Shown: piece after piece, positions 15,025 through 23,944 of the stretch | Numbering within the stretch: position 1 is the stretch's first letter | How the letters are laid out: each line of letters starts with the position of its first letter | NCBI GenBank assembly: GCA_030041475.1 | Contig: JASHNU010000068.1 | Coordinates: forward strand, 1-64,000 | Length of the DNA: 64,000 nucleotides | Source: Candidatus Sulfotelmatobacter sp. | Lineage (GTDB): Bacteria > Acidobacteriota > Terriglobia > Terriglobales > Acidobacteriaceae | Direction: 5' to 3' | The notes under the pieces: model-generated | Databases searched by the model: none | Told to the model about the DNA's origin: nothing | Seen by the model: the letters and a program-made list of their open reading frames with translations, nothing else | Translations under genes and position numbers: made by a program

Positions 15025-16346
15025 CGCAGGCAATTGTGCTGGGGGCGGAACGTCGAAACGTGGCCGGACCTGCGTTCGCGGCAAGCGCGATCAGAGCTGT
15101 CTTGGCGTTGATGCAGGCGTTGATCGCAGCCCCTTCGCTCCTGTTTCTTGGAGCTCTGACCGCGATGCTGCTGCGCCATCCAGACGTCGCATTCTATGAG
15201 ATTGACCGCGTGGCTTTTGCTCTCTTAGTGGTGGGTGTAGCCGCGCGTGCGGTGATTTTCCGGCAGCGTTTGCTGGTGTGGGAGCGGGCGACCTGGCCGA
15301 TGATCGGGCTGACTCTTCTCGCGGTAGCGAGCCTAGTGGGGCGTCCATTCGATCATGAAGCCGGGTCGCTGCTGGCGTCGAAGTTCATCGTTCCGTTCAC
15401 GCTTTTTCATCTCGCGAGGCTGGTATTCGCGGGGGAAGGAAGGTTTCGGCAGTTTGAAGTGTTTGCGGTGATCGTGCTGGCCTATTTGAGTTTCACAGCA
15501 ATCGCGTTTCTGGTGGGGGCTCGGGAGCTGATCTTTCCCCGATTCATTCTCGATGAAAGCCTGGGGTTTCATGCCGATCGGGCTCGTGGCCCTCTGCTCC
15601 AGGCGGTTGCCAATGGTGTTTCCATCAACTTGCTGGGCCTGCTGGCGCTGCACGCCTACCGTCGGAGAAGCATGAGAGGCGCGGCGATGCTTCTGCTGCT
15701 GGTGTCGGTTCCGGTTGCCATCCTTGCGACCATGACGCGGGCTGTATGGGTCTCGTTTGTCGGCACGATCCTCGCCCTCGTCTTTCTCTCCAGGAAGCGG
15801 ACGCTGCGTCTCCTCTGCGTGGGTAGCATGTTCGCGGCCGGATTGGGCCTTGCGATTCTTCTGGGTTCGACGGAGATGGGAAGCGCTCTGAGCGATCGAC
15901 TAGAGGAACGAGGGCCGGTGGATTATCGCGCTGCGGTTTACGCCGGCGGATGGCAGATGTTTCTGGAGCGTCCGCTCACCGGTTGGGGCTTCCATCAGAT
16001 GCCGGACGAATTGCCCCGGTTTGTCACCGGCTACCACGAAAAGGTTCTGTACCCGCATAACACCTACTTGGAGCTGTTAGTGGAGCACGGCATTGTCGGC
16101 CTGGCTCTGTACTTGTGGTTGATGTACGAACTGTGGCGACTGGGTCGAGGGAAAATTCCGGACGAAGAGAAAAACGGATTTCTCGATGCCACATTTCACC
16201 GTTGGTGGACAATTCTGTTGGTTGTGTATTGGGCGAACGCGGCGATGGTGGTGATGAGTTACCAGTTCGTGAATGGCTTGCTCTTTGCCCTGGCAGGGAT
16301 GCTGGCGGCGCAGCACCGCAGAGCGGAGGCTGGCAGCGCGTGTTAA
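15021..16346 (+). CDS. O-antigen polymerase/ligase family membrane protein (Wzy_C)
   Basis: About 441 residues with ten or more membrane helices and the Wzy_C-type periplasmic loop: RPLTGWGFHQMPDELPRF followed by LYPHNTYLELLVEHGIVGLA, whose HN-x-x-L-E motif is diagnostic. It either polymerises repeat units or ligates the polymer to an acceptor; sequence alone does not decide, but its place between the priming enzyme and the glycosyltransferases favours the polymerase role. GTG 15021 overlaps the TGA of the previous gene. Codon usage matches its neighbours. Confidence 0.9.
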   Translation: MTQAIVLGAERRNVAGPAFAASAIRAVLALMQALIAAPSLLFLGALTAMLLRHPDVAFYEIDRVAFALLVVGVAARAVIFRQRLLVWERATWPMIGLTLLAVASLVGRPFDHEAGSLLASKFIVPFTLFHLARLVFAGEGRFRQFEVFAVIVLAYLSFTAIAFLVGARELIFPRFILDESLGFHADRARGPLLQAVANGVSINLLGLLALHAYRRRSMRGAAMLLLLVSVPVAILATMTRAVWVSFVGTILALVFLSRKRTLRLLCVGSMFAAGLGLAILLGSTEMGSALSDRLEERGPVDYRAAVYAGGWQMFLERPLTGWGFHQMPDELPRFVTGYHEKVLYPHNTYLELLVEHGIVGLALYLWLMYELWRLGRGKIPDEEKNGFLDATFHRWWTILLVVYWANAAMVVMSYQFVNGLLFALAGMLAAQHRRAEAGSAC

Positions 16347-17767
16347 CCGTCGCCTATCTCGCGAATCAGTTTCCTTCCCCGGTAGAACCTTACGTCGTCG
16401 AGGAGATTGAAGAATTGCGGCGGCGCGGCGTAACGGTAATCTCGGGCAGTGCGCGGAAACCGAGGGCTGGCGATTCAGGAGCGGGCGGCCAGTTGCTCCC
16501 GGATATCGTGCTGCAGAGTCTCGGAGTTGCTGTGTTCCTGCGGGCCTTGTGGCTGTGCGTGCGGCAATGGCGTCGGATTTCTGATTTGATCGCGTGCGTG
16601 GCCTACTGTGGTCGCGAAGGGTGCGTGCGACGCGTGAAGGCTCTGCTGAACACGTTGTTGGGAGCCTGCTACGCGATTCAGTTGGAACAGTACGGCATTC
16701 AGCACATTCATGCGCATCATGGATACTTCGGTTCCTGGATCGCGATGGTGGCAGCCAGATTCCTTGGAACCGGATTCAGCATGACGCTGCACGGTTCGGA
16801 CGTGTTGCTCGAGGGCCGAAACTATCTCGATGTGAAGCTCGAAAACTGCAGATTCTGCCTGACCATCTCCGAGTACAACCGGCAGTACGTGCTGAACCGC
16901 CATCCCGAGATTCCGGCATCGAAGTTGATTGTGTCACGGCTGGGAGTGGAGGTGGAGGATCGGGCAGGGTTGCCCGCAGTCAGGCTCGAGAGAGGCCGAT
17001 CCCGGCTCGTGCTGCTCACCGTGGGCCGGCTCCATGCCGTGAAGGATCACGCGTTTCTTGTACGCGCCTGCGCCGAGCTGCGCACCCGTGGTGTCGACTT
17101 TGAATGTTCGATTGCGGGGGACGGCCCCGAGCGCCGGCGGCTCGAATCGCTGATTGAGAAATGTGGCCTTGAAGGGCGGGTCACGTTGTTGGGGCATGTC
17201 GCGCGAGAACAGATGAACTCACTCTACGACCGCGCCGACATTGTCGTGCTGACCAGCCGCAGTGAAGGCCTTCCGCTGGTGCTGATGGAGGCCATGGCGC
17301 GCAGCAAGATTGTGCTGGCGCCAGACATCACCGGAATTCCCGAGCTTGTGATCGCCGGCAAGACAGGCTTTCTCTATGAGCCTGGTTCACTGGGCGACTT
17401 TGTTTCGCGCCTCCTGATGATTCGTTCGCTCATCCAGGAGCAGGAACTACCCGACTATCGGAGCGCCCCTTCTCATACTTCCGCACGCCAACTCTTCTCG
17501 GCGGCGCAACTGGACTGGATGCGGCACGCGGCCCAGGTGCAGGTCCGCCTCAATTTCAACAGCAGCAAGAATCTGAAAGCATTTGCCGAACTATTCATTC
17601 AGCAGATCGTTCGGCAGCAGATCATTCCGCAGGAAAGCATTCATCATGAGGATTCTTTATTGCAACAAATACAATCACCGGTTCAGTGGAACCGAGGTGT
17701 ACCTGTTCGAACTCATGGAGCTGATGAAAGCGCAGGGGCACGAAGTAGCGTTGTTCTCGATGTCTGA
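16340..17767 (+). CDS. GT4-type glycosyltransferase, C-terminus overlapping the next gene
   Basis: About 475 residues. The N-terminal half shows the GT-B acceptor domain (LTVAYLANQFPSPVEPYVVE, IQHIHAHHGYFGSWIAMVAA, FSMTLHGSDVLLEGRNYLD), and the second half the group 1 donor domain (LLTVGRLHAVKDHAFLV, CSIAGDGPERRRLESLI, VVLTSRSEGLPLVLMEAMAR with the E-x7-E region). It is cytosolic and adds a sugar to the lipid-linked repeat unit. GTG 16340 overlaps the end of the polymerase gene by 7 bases. The last about 40 residues (17646-17767) are read from DNA that also codes, in another frame, for the start of the next enzyme. Confidence 0.92.
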   Translation: MLTVAYLANQFPSPVEPYVVEEIEELRRRGVTVISGSARKPRAGDSGAGGQLLPDIVLQSLGVAVFLRALWLCVRQWRRISDLIACVAYCGREGCVRRVKALLNTLLGACYAIQLEQYGIQHIHAHHGYFGSWIAMVAARFLGTGFSMTLHGSDVLLEGRNYLDVKLENCRFCLTISEYNRQYVLNRHPEIPASKLIVSRLGVEVEDRAGLPAVRLERGRSRLVLLTVGRLHAVKDHAFLVRACAELRTRGVDFECSIAGDGPERRRLESLIEKCGLEGRVTLLGHVAREQMNSLYDRADIVVLTSRSEGLPLVLMEAMARSKIVLAPDITGIPELVIAGKTGFLYEPGSLGDFVSRLLMIRSLIQEQELPDYRSAPSHTSARQLFSAAQLDWMRHAAQVQVRLNFNSSKNLKAFAELFIQQIVRQQIIPQESIHHEDSLLQQIQSPVQWNRGVPVRTHGADESAGARSSVVLDV

Positions 17768-20159
17768 TCCGCGCGGAGAACCCACCGCCTACGATCACCA
17801 CTTCGTGCCCCCCATCGACTTCAAGCAGGACTGCGGCTTGTGGCAAAAGGCGCGACGCGCGGCTCACGCCATTTATTCCGTCGGGGCGCGGCGGCGAATC
17901 CGCGCTATGATCAAAGAGTTCCGGCCCGATGTGGCGCATGTGCGCAACATCTACCACCATTTGTCGCCATCAATTCTTTGGGAACTGAAGGCGCAAGGTG
18001 TCCCCGTCGTTTATCACCTGAACGATTTCAAACTGTTGTGTCCCAGCTACAACCTGGTCTCGCAAGGTGAGTCGTGCGAGGCGTGCAAGGGAGGGGCATT
18101 CTGGCACGCCCTTCCGCCAAAGTGTTATCCGGGGATGGGCGCGCGGGTAACCTTAGCGTTGGAAGCCTACGTTCACCGCGGGCTGGGCACGTATCGCAGA
18201 TGCGTAGACCTTTTCCTGGCGCCCAGTCAGTTTGTGCGCGACAAGTTCGTCGAGCACGGTTGGGATGGATCGAAGTTCGAAGTTCTCCCGCACTTTCAGC
18301 AGATTCGTGAAGCGCGCCCGGACTCCGCCGAGGGTCACGCGCCGATCCTGTACTTTGGGCGGTTGTCAGCAGAAAAGGCAGTGGACGACTTGCTGCGGGC
18401 GATGCTGCAAGTGCCGCATATGTGGCTGATCATTGCAGGCGATGGGCCGGAGCGGCCTGGCCTGCAGGAACTGGCAGCCGGGCTGGGCCTGAACAATGTT
18501 CAATTCGTGGGGCAAGTTGGCCACGCCGAACGCGATGCCTTGATCGCGCGGTCGCGCTTCACGGTCTTGCCTTCGCACGCTTACGAAACGCTTGGAAAGA
18601 CCATTCTCGAGTCTTATGCGCAGGGGCGGGCCGTGGTTGCGTCGGACTTGGGGTCGCGCAGGGAGCTGGTGCGCGACGGAGAGACCGGACTTCTCTATCG
18701 CACCGGGGATGTGAAGCAGCTCGCCGAAGCAATTGCAAGGCTCGGAGCCAGGCCCGACGTGGCCAAACGCATGGGAGCGGCGGGACGGGACTTGGTTCAG
18801 CGCAGTCACACCCCGGAGGGGCATTACCGCAAGCTGATGAGTATCTACCAGCGCTTGTTCGCCGCGCGGATGCAGCGGCGGCCCGCGCTTGTCGCCGTTG
18901 CAAGCCGTGTGCGGATTGACGGTCCCGGGCGACGGATGCTATCTCCCGGCGCCGAGGCGGCAACTGCTCCCACGAGGAGGAAGCTGCGGTTGGCCTTCAT
19001 TGGCGGGCGGGGCGTGATCTCAAAATACAGCGGCATTGAAGCCTATTACGAAGAGGTTGGAAAGCGCCTGGCGGCCATGGGGCATGATGTGACGGTGTAC
19101 TGCCGCACCTATTTCACGCCGGCGCTTTCAGAGCACAACGGCATGCGTCTGGTGCGCCTGCCAACTATCCGGTCCAAACATCTGGAGACCTTCGTACACA
19201 CCGTCCTGAGCACAGCACACGCCATGACTCGCGGCTTCGACGTGGTGCACTACCACGCACTGGGGCCAGCTCTGTTTTCCATTTTCCCGCGGTTGTTGGG
19301 GATTAAAACCGCCGTGACCGTGCAGGGTCTTGATTGGCAGCGAAGAAAGTGGGGGCGGCTGGCTTCGCAGGTATTGCGCGCGGGAGAACGAGCCTCGGTG
19401 CGATTTCCGAATGCGACGATGGTAGTGTCGCAGGTCCTTCAGCAGCGTTATCGTGACGTCCACGGGATTAACGCGTTTTATGTGCCTAACGGCGGCGTGA
19501 TGCGGGAAAGGAAGGAGCCACGGAAGATTCTGGAGTGGGACCTGGAGCCGGGCAACTACGTTTTGTTCCTGGGCAGATTCTCGCCCGAGAAAGGCTGCCA
19601 CCTGCTCGTCGAAGCCTTTGAGCAACTAAACACCGACGCAAAGCTGGTGATGGCAGGAGCCTCGAGCTATTGCGACGACTATAGCAAGGAACTGCGGACG
19701 CATGCTTCCGAACGGATTCGCATGCTCGACTGGGTGTCGGGCGAGACTCTCGATGAACTGATCACGAACGCCATGATCTTTGTCCTGCCGTCGGATCTGG
19801 AAGGCCTGTCTTTGGCGCTGCTCGATGCCATGGCCGCCGGGCTCTGTGTGTTGACCAGCGACGTTCCCGAAAACCGCGAAGTGGTAGACGGGGCGGGCTA
19901 CACCTTTCGGCGCTGCGACTCCGGGGATCTGGCCGATCGCCTGCGCTTCCTCATCGCGAATCCGGCGGTGCGCGAGGCCGCCGGACAGGCGGCGCGGCGG
20001 CGAATTCAAGAGCAATATCACTGGGGCAAGATTGCCGCCGACATCGAGAGAGCGTACTTCGACATCATGGAATGTCCTGAGGTGGCGCCAGCCAAGAAAC
20101 CGAGCGTCCCCACCTCTGCCGCTAATGCAGGCATAGTTCCGGAGCGTCGCACAGGATAA
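17646..20159 (+). CDS. Double glycosyltransferase: two GT4 enzymes fused head to tail
   Basis: About 837 residues holding two complete GT-B folds. Unit 1 (about 1-415): MRILYCNKYNHRFSGTEVYL, PILYFGRLSAEKAVDDLL, LIIAGDGPERPGLQEL, VLPSHAYETLGKTILESYAQ. Unit 2 (about 445-815): LRLAFIGGRGVISKYSGIEA, VLFLGRFSPEKGCHLLVEAF, FVLPSDLEGLSLALLDAMAA. Each has its own donor-site Glu region, so both may be active and add successive sugars. A Pro/Ala-rich linker joins them. ATG 17646 begins at the true N-terminal strand; the upstream in-frame extension to 17583 is spurious. The final 25 residues are disordered. This is the last gene before the rml block. Confidence 0.92.
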   Translation: MRILYCNKYNHRFSGTEVYLFELMELMKAQGHEVALFSMSDPRGEPTAYDHHFVPPIDFKQDCGLWQKARRAAHAIYSVGARRRIRAMIKEFRPDVAHVRNIYHHLSPSILWELKAQGVPVVYHLNDFKLLCPSYNLVSQGESCEACKGGAFWHALPPKCYPGMGARVTLALEAYVHRGLGTYRRCVDLFLAPSQFVRDKFVEHGWDGSKFEVLPHFQQIREARPDSAEGHAPILYFGRLSAEKAVDDLLRAMLQVPHMWLIIAGDGPERPGLQELAAGLGLNNVQFVGQVGHAERDALIARSRFTVLPSHAYETLGKTILESYAQGRAVVASDLGSRRELVRDGETGLLYRTGDVKQLAEAIARLGARPDVAKRMGAAGRDLVQRSHTPEGHYRKLMSIYQRLFAARMQRRPALVAVASRVRIDGPGRRMLSPGAEAATAPTRRKLRLAFIGGRGVISKYSGIEAYYEEVGKRLAAMGHDVTVYCRTYFTPALSEHNGMRLVRLPTIRSKHLETFVHTVLSTAHAMTRGFDVVHYHALGPALFSIFPRLLGIKTAVTVQGLDWQRRKWGRLASQVLRAGERASVRFPNATMVVSQVLQQRYRDVHGINAFYVPNGGVMRERKEPRKILEWDLEPGNYVLFLGRFSPEKGCHLLVEAFEQLNTDAKLVMAGASSYCDDYSKELRTHASERIRMLDWVSGETLDELITNAMIFVLPSDLEGLSLALLDAMAAGLCVLTSDVPENREVVDGAGYTFRRCDSGDLADRLRFLIANPAVREAAGQAARRRIQEQYHWGKIAADIERAYFDIMECPEVAPAKKPSVPTSAANAGIVPERRTG

Positions 20160-20473
20160 GCACCCACAAGCCGCGGTGACTCGCCCCCAAGCACCGGCCA
20201 CAATCAGGCAATCGGATACCGGGCGGGCCAAGCGGTAGTGGTGCAGTTTGGTTGTCATTCCGAACAAGCGTTTTTTGCGTCGTGAGGAACTTGGGCGAGC
20301 CGCGCGATGCGTCGCGTTTCTTGCGACGCACTAATCGCGCGTTTGGCTCGCTTCCTCATCAAACTGCACCACTACCGGCCAAGCCCGTCCTTTTTGTTTC
20401 AACCGATTCTTTATTACAATCAATTGCTCGTCCCGCGCCGCGCAGGGAAGGCGCCGAGCCAGCCACACTTCGC
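20160..20473. other. Intergenic region between the glycosyltransferases and rmlB
   Basis: About 310 bp without a gene. Contains a long inverted repeat at 20296-20353 (separate entry) and a TGTCATTCCGA trace near 20254 of the dispersed repeat. A frame open from 20252 runs into rmlB but lacks any domain before residue 75 and is not taken as coding. Confidence 0.55.
20296..20353. repeat. Long imperfect hairpin (about 58 bp)
   Basis: Inner stem GCGTCGC (20309-20315), loop gtttctt, GCGACGC (20323-20329); outer arms GCGAGCC and CGCGAT pair with ATCGCG and GGCTCGC further out, interrupted by short bulges. It could end transcription of the upstream operon or be a mobile palindromic repeat; no T-tract follows. 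Confidence 0.6.
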
Positions 20474-21538
20474 ATGCGAAATACGATTGTCGTCACCGGC
20501 GGCGCCGGATTCATCGGGTCCAATTTCATTCTGCAGCGGATGCAGGAGAAGACCGCCCCGATCATCAATCTGGATAAGCTGACCTACGCCGGGAACTTGC
20601 GCAATCTGGGCAGCGTGGCAGAAGACCGAGGGTATGAGTTCGTCCGCGGCGACATCGCGGAGCGTGCTCTGGTGCGCCGAGTACTCGAAACGCGCCTTCC
20701 CGGCGCGATTGTGCACTTTGCGGCGGAGAGCCATGTGGACCGGTCCATTCGCGGACCTGAAGACTTTATCCGTACCAACGTTGACGGAACGTTCGTGCTT
20801 CTCGAAGAGGTTCGCGCTTACTGGAGCAGCCTGAGCGCCGACGAGCAGAAGCGTTTTCGCTTTCTGCATGTGTCGACCGACGAGGTGTACGGTTCGCTGG
20901 GACCTGACGATCCGCCGTTTTGTGAGACCACGCCTTATGCACCGAACAGTCCGTATGCAGCTTCGAAGGCCGCGTCCGATCATCTGGTCCGGGCCTATCA
21001 CCACACCTATGGACTGCCCACGCTCACGACAAATTGCTCGAACAACTACGGCCGCTTTCAGTTTCCGGAAAAGTTGATTCCGCTGATGATCCTCAATGCT
21101 CGGGATGGGAAGTCACTGCCCGTCTATGGAGACGGGAAAAATGTGCGCGACTGGCTCCATGTGGAGGATCACTGCGACGCTATTTCGAAAGTGCTGCAAG
21201 GCGGGCGACCCGGAGAGGTGTACAACATCGGTGGCTGGAATGAAAAACGGAATCTGGAAATCGTGGAGACGGTTTGCGAACTCGTGGATGAGATGGCGCC
21301 GCGCCTCCCACGCCCGCGCCACGACCTGATCACTTTTGTCAAGGATCGGCCTGGGCACGACCGGCGGTACGCCATGGACGCGCGTAAGATCGAACGCGAA
21401 CTCGGCTGGAAACCGAAAGAGACGTTCGAGACCGGCATCCGCAAGACCGTACGCTGGTATCTTGAGAATGACGAGTGGGTACGCGGCGTGACCAGCGGAA
21501 GTTACCGTCAGTGGATTGAAACGCATTATTCGAGCTAG
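20474..21538 (+). CDS. rmlB: dTDP-glucose 4,6-dehydratase
   Basis: 354 residues. Second step of dTDP-L-rhamnose synthesis. An extended short-chain dehydrogenase with the NAD-binding [10 protein letters not shown] near the N-terminus, [12 protein letters not shown], the [10 protein letters not shown] motif with the dehydratase Asp/Glu pair nearby, and the catalytic YAASK. Starts at ATG 20474 because the Rossmann strand begins immediately after. First of four consecutive rhamnose genes (B-A-C-D) that feed the exopolysaccharide glycosyltransferases to the left. Confidence 0.97.
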   Translation: MRNTIVVTGGAGFIGSNFILQRMQEKTAPIINLDKLTYAGNLRNLGSVAEDRGYEFVRGDIAERALVRRVLETRLPGAIVHFAAESHVDRSIRGPEDFIRTNVDGTFVLLEEVRAYWSSLSADEQKRFRFLHVSTDEVYGSLGPDDPPFCETTPYAPNSPYAASKAASDHLVRAYHHTYGLPTLTTNCSNNYGRFQFPEKLIPLMILNARDGKSLPVYGDGKNVRDWLHVEDHCDAISKVLQGGRPGEVYNIGGWNEKRNLEIVETVCELVDEMAPRLPRPRHDLITFVKDRPGHDRRYAMDARKIERELGWKPKETFETGIRKTVRWYLENDEWVRGVTSGSYRQWIETHYSS

Positions 21539-21579
21539 GGTCAGAAGGAAGTCGAAAGGGGCTGAACATAGAGCAAACG

Positions 21580-22473
21580 ATGCAGGAAAGCAGGCGCTAC
21601 AAGGGGATTGTTCTGGCCGGGGGATCGGGCACGCGCCTTTATCCGGTGACGCAGGCCATGGGGAAGAGTCTGCTGCCGGTTTACAACAAGCCCATGATTT
21701 ACTACCCGCTGTGCACGCTGATGCTGGCGGGCATTCGGGATATTCTGATCATCTCCACTCCGGAAGATGTGCCCAAGTTTCAGGCGCTGCTGCGGGATGG
21801 GAGCCAGTACGGAATTCTCCTGCAATATTGCGTACAGCCCAGGCCTGAGGGGATTGCACAGGCGTTCGTGCTGGGGCAGGATTTTCTGGCCGGCAGCCCG
21901 TGCGCGCTGGTACTGGGGGACAACATCTTCTACGGGCACGATCTGGCCAAAGATTTGCGAGAGGCTGTGCAGAAGACGCAGGGTGCGCGTGTGTTCGCCT
22001 ATCCGGTGCACGATCCGGAGCGCTATGGAGTGGTGGAATTTGACGCGCAAGGCCGCGCACTGAGCATCGAGGAGAAACCGGCGCAGCCCAAGTCGCGGTA
22101 CGCTGTCACGGGCCTTTATTTTTATGACGAGCGCGTGGTGGAAATTGCGAAATCGCTCAAACCGAGCGCTCGCGGAGAACTCGAGATCACCGACGTCAAC
22201 AAGGCGTATCTGCAAGAAAAGCAACTCGATGTGGTTGTAATGGGCCGTGGCATGGCGTGGCTCGATACTGGCACGCATGAATCGTTGATGGATGCCGCGC
22301 TCTACATCCAGGCAATCGAAAAGAGGCAAGGCTTGATGGTGGCGTGCCCGGAAGAAATCGCCTACCGCTACGGCTACATCACGGCTGCGCAGATCGAGAA
22401 GATCGGACGCTCCATGAAAAACAGCAGCTACGGGGCCTACCTGCTACAGCTTCTGCGGGAAAAGGTATTCTGA
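21580..22473 (+). CDS. rmlA: Glucose-1-phosphate thymidylyltransferase
   Basis: 297 residues, the normal length. Makes dTDP-glucose from dTTP and glucose 1-phosphate. The nucleotide-binding signature [13 protein letters not shown], the [16 protein letters not shown] stretch, the metal-binding LGDNIFYG and [10 protein letters not shown] are all present. Its TGA overlaps the ATG of rmlC (TGATG). Confidence 0.97.
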   Translation: MQESRRYKGIVLAGGSGTRLYPVTQAMGKSLLPVYNKPMIYYPLCTLMLAGIRDILIISTPEDVPKFQALLRDGSQYGILLQYCVQPRPEGIAQAFVLGQDFLAGSPCALVLGDNIFYGHDLAKDLREAVQKTQGARVFAYPVHDPERYGVVEFDAQGRALSIEEKPAQPKSRYAVTGLYFYDERVVEIAKSLKPSARGELEITDVNKAYLQEKQLDVVVMGRGMAWLDTGTHESLMDAALYIQAIEKRQGLMVACPEEIAYRYGYITAAQIEKIGRSMKNSSYGAYLLQLLREKVF

Positions 22474-23051
22474 TGAACGCGGGTCCGGTGCGCTCAATGA
22501 CAGAAGCAATCAAGACAATTCCGACCTCACTCCCCGGCATGCTCATTGTCGAGCCGCGCGTGTTTGGCGACGAGCGCGGATTTTTTCTTGAGAGCTACAA
22601 CGAGCGAGTGATGGCCGGGATCGGCATTCGCGAACGTTTCGTGCAGGACAACCATTCCTGTTCGAGACACAATGTGCTGCGCGGGCTGCATTACCAGATC
22701 ACGCAGGCGCAGGGAAAGCTGGTTCGCGTTGTAGAGGGAGAGATCCTCGACATTGCAGTCGATCTGCGCCGCAGTTCGCGCGCGTTCGGTGCGTGGGAGG
22801 GCGTGCGCCTGTCCGGTGAAAATAAACGCATGCTGTGGATCCCAGCCGGTTTTGCGCACGGATTCCGAGTGGTCTCCGAGAAGGCGCATGTTCTCTACAA
22901 GGCCACCGACTACTATGCGCCGGAACACGAACGCACGCTGGCATGGAACGATCCCGAACTGAAGATCGACTGGGAACACGACGGCAAGCCGATTGTGTCC
23001 GCCAAGGATCAGCGCGGTGTCGCTCTGCGGGATGCCGAAACCTTCGACTAG
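22473..23051 (+). CDS. rmlC: dTDP-4-dehydrorhamnose 3,5-epimerase
   Basis: About 192 residues, a cupin-type epimerase: VFGDERGFFLESYNE, FVQDNHSCSRHNVLRGLHYQ (with the catalytic His in the RGLHYQ motif), VVEGEILDIAVDLRRSS, and WIPAGFAHGFRVVSE. Third step of the rhamnose pathway. The start ATG 22473 overlaps the rmlA stop; ATG 22497 is a possible alternative. Confidence 0.96.
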   Translation: MNAGPVRSMTEAIKTIPTSLPGMLIVEPRVFGDERGFFLESYNERVMAGIGIRERFVQDNHSCSRHNVLRGLHYQITQAQGKLVRVVEGEILDIAVDLRRSSRAFGAWEGVRLSGENKRMLWIPAGFAHGFRVVSEKAHVLYKATDYYAPEHERTLAWNDPELKIDWEHDGKPIVSAKDQRGVALRDAETFD

Positions 23052-23069
23052 CGGCAGGAAAATCGCAAA

Positions 23070-23906
23070 ATGAAAGTCACGATCTTCGGCGCTTCGGGCC
23101 TTCTCGGCAAGGAGCTTTTGCGGGAGTGGACTGGCGATCATGTCGTCGGTCTGAATTCGCGCGACGCCGACATTCGCGACGCAAGCCAAGTGCGAGACGC
23201 TGTGGAGCGCACCAGCCCGGAGTGGATCATCCTGGCCGCTGCTTACACCGATGTGGACGGTTGCGAGAGTCATCGCGATCTTGCGTTCGCAGTAAATCGC
23301 GATGGAGCGGCCAACGTGGCGCAGGCGGCCAAACGCGCGGGCGCGAGGCTGTTGTTCCTCAGTTCCGATTACGTTTTCGACGGAACGAAAAACTCTCCCT
23401 ATGAAACTGGCGATCCGCGCAATCCGCAGAGCGTCTACGGTCGGTCGAAGGCTGAAGCAGAGATTCGTCTGCTCGAGATCATGCCCGAGTGTTGCATTGC
23501 GCGGACGTCCTGGCTGTTCGGCGTGGGCGGCAAGTGTTTTCCGGATACGATTCTCAGATTAGCAGCGACTCGGCCGACACTCGATGTCGTCAACGACCAG
23601 CGCGGCTGCCCGACCTACGCGGTGGACCTGGCTCGCGCCATTGTCGAACTCTGCCGCCGGAACGCGAGCGGAATCGTGCACGTGACGAATTCCGAAGACT
23701 GCACGTGGTTTGATTTTGCGCGCCAGATCATCAGGGGCGCGAAGCTGGCTACGGAAGTACGTCCCTCGACCAGTCAGCAAATGGCTCGCCCGGCGCCCCG
23801 TCCGGCGTATTCGGTTCTGTCCCCGGCCAGCCTGCATCACTACGGCGTCGTCATGCTCCCATGGCAGGATGCGCTCCAGCGCTATCTGCGGCAGCGGTTG
23901 AGCTGA
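23070..23906 (+). CDS. rmlD: dTDP-4-dehydrorhamnose reductase
   Basis: 278 residues. Reduces dTDP-4-dehydro-L-rhamnose to dTDP-L-rhamnose. Short-chain dehydrogenase features: MKVTIFGASGLLGKELLREW, DVDGCESHRDLAFAVNRDGA, LSSDYVFDG, and the YGRSKAEAE active site. The C-terminal substrate-binding part is typical. Last gene of the rml block; the tryptophan-degradation operon begins only 38 bases further on. Confidence 0.96.
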   Translation: MKVTIFGASGLLGKELLREWTGDHVVGLNSRDADIRDASQVRDAVERTSPEWIILAAAYTDVDGCESHRDLAFAVNRDGAANVAQAAKRAGARLLFLSSDYVFDGTKNSPYETGDPRNPQSVYGRSKAEAEIRLLEIMPECCIARTSWLFGVGGKCFPDTILRLAATRPTLDVVNDQRGCPTYAVDLARAIVELCRRNASGIVHVTNSEDCTWFDFARQIIRGAKLATEVRPSTSQQMARPAPRPAYSVLSPASLHHYGVVMLPWQDALQRYLRQRLS

Positions 23907-23944
23907 ATTCACGTCGTTGCTTCCTCTGACGCCGGGCTGCTACG

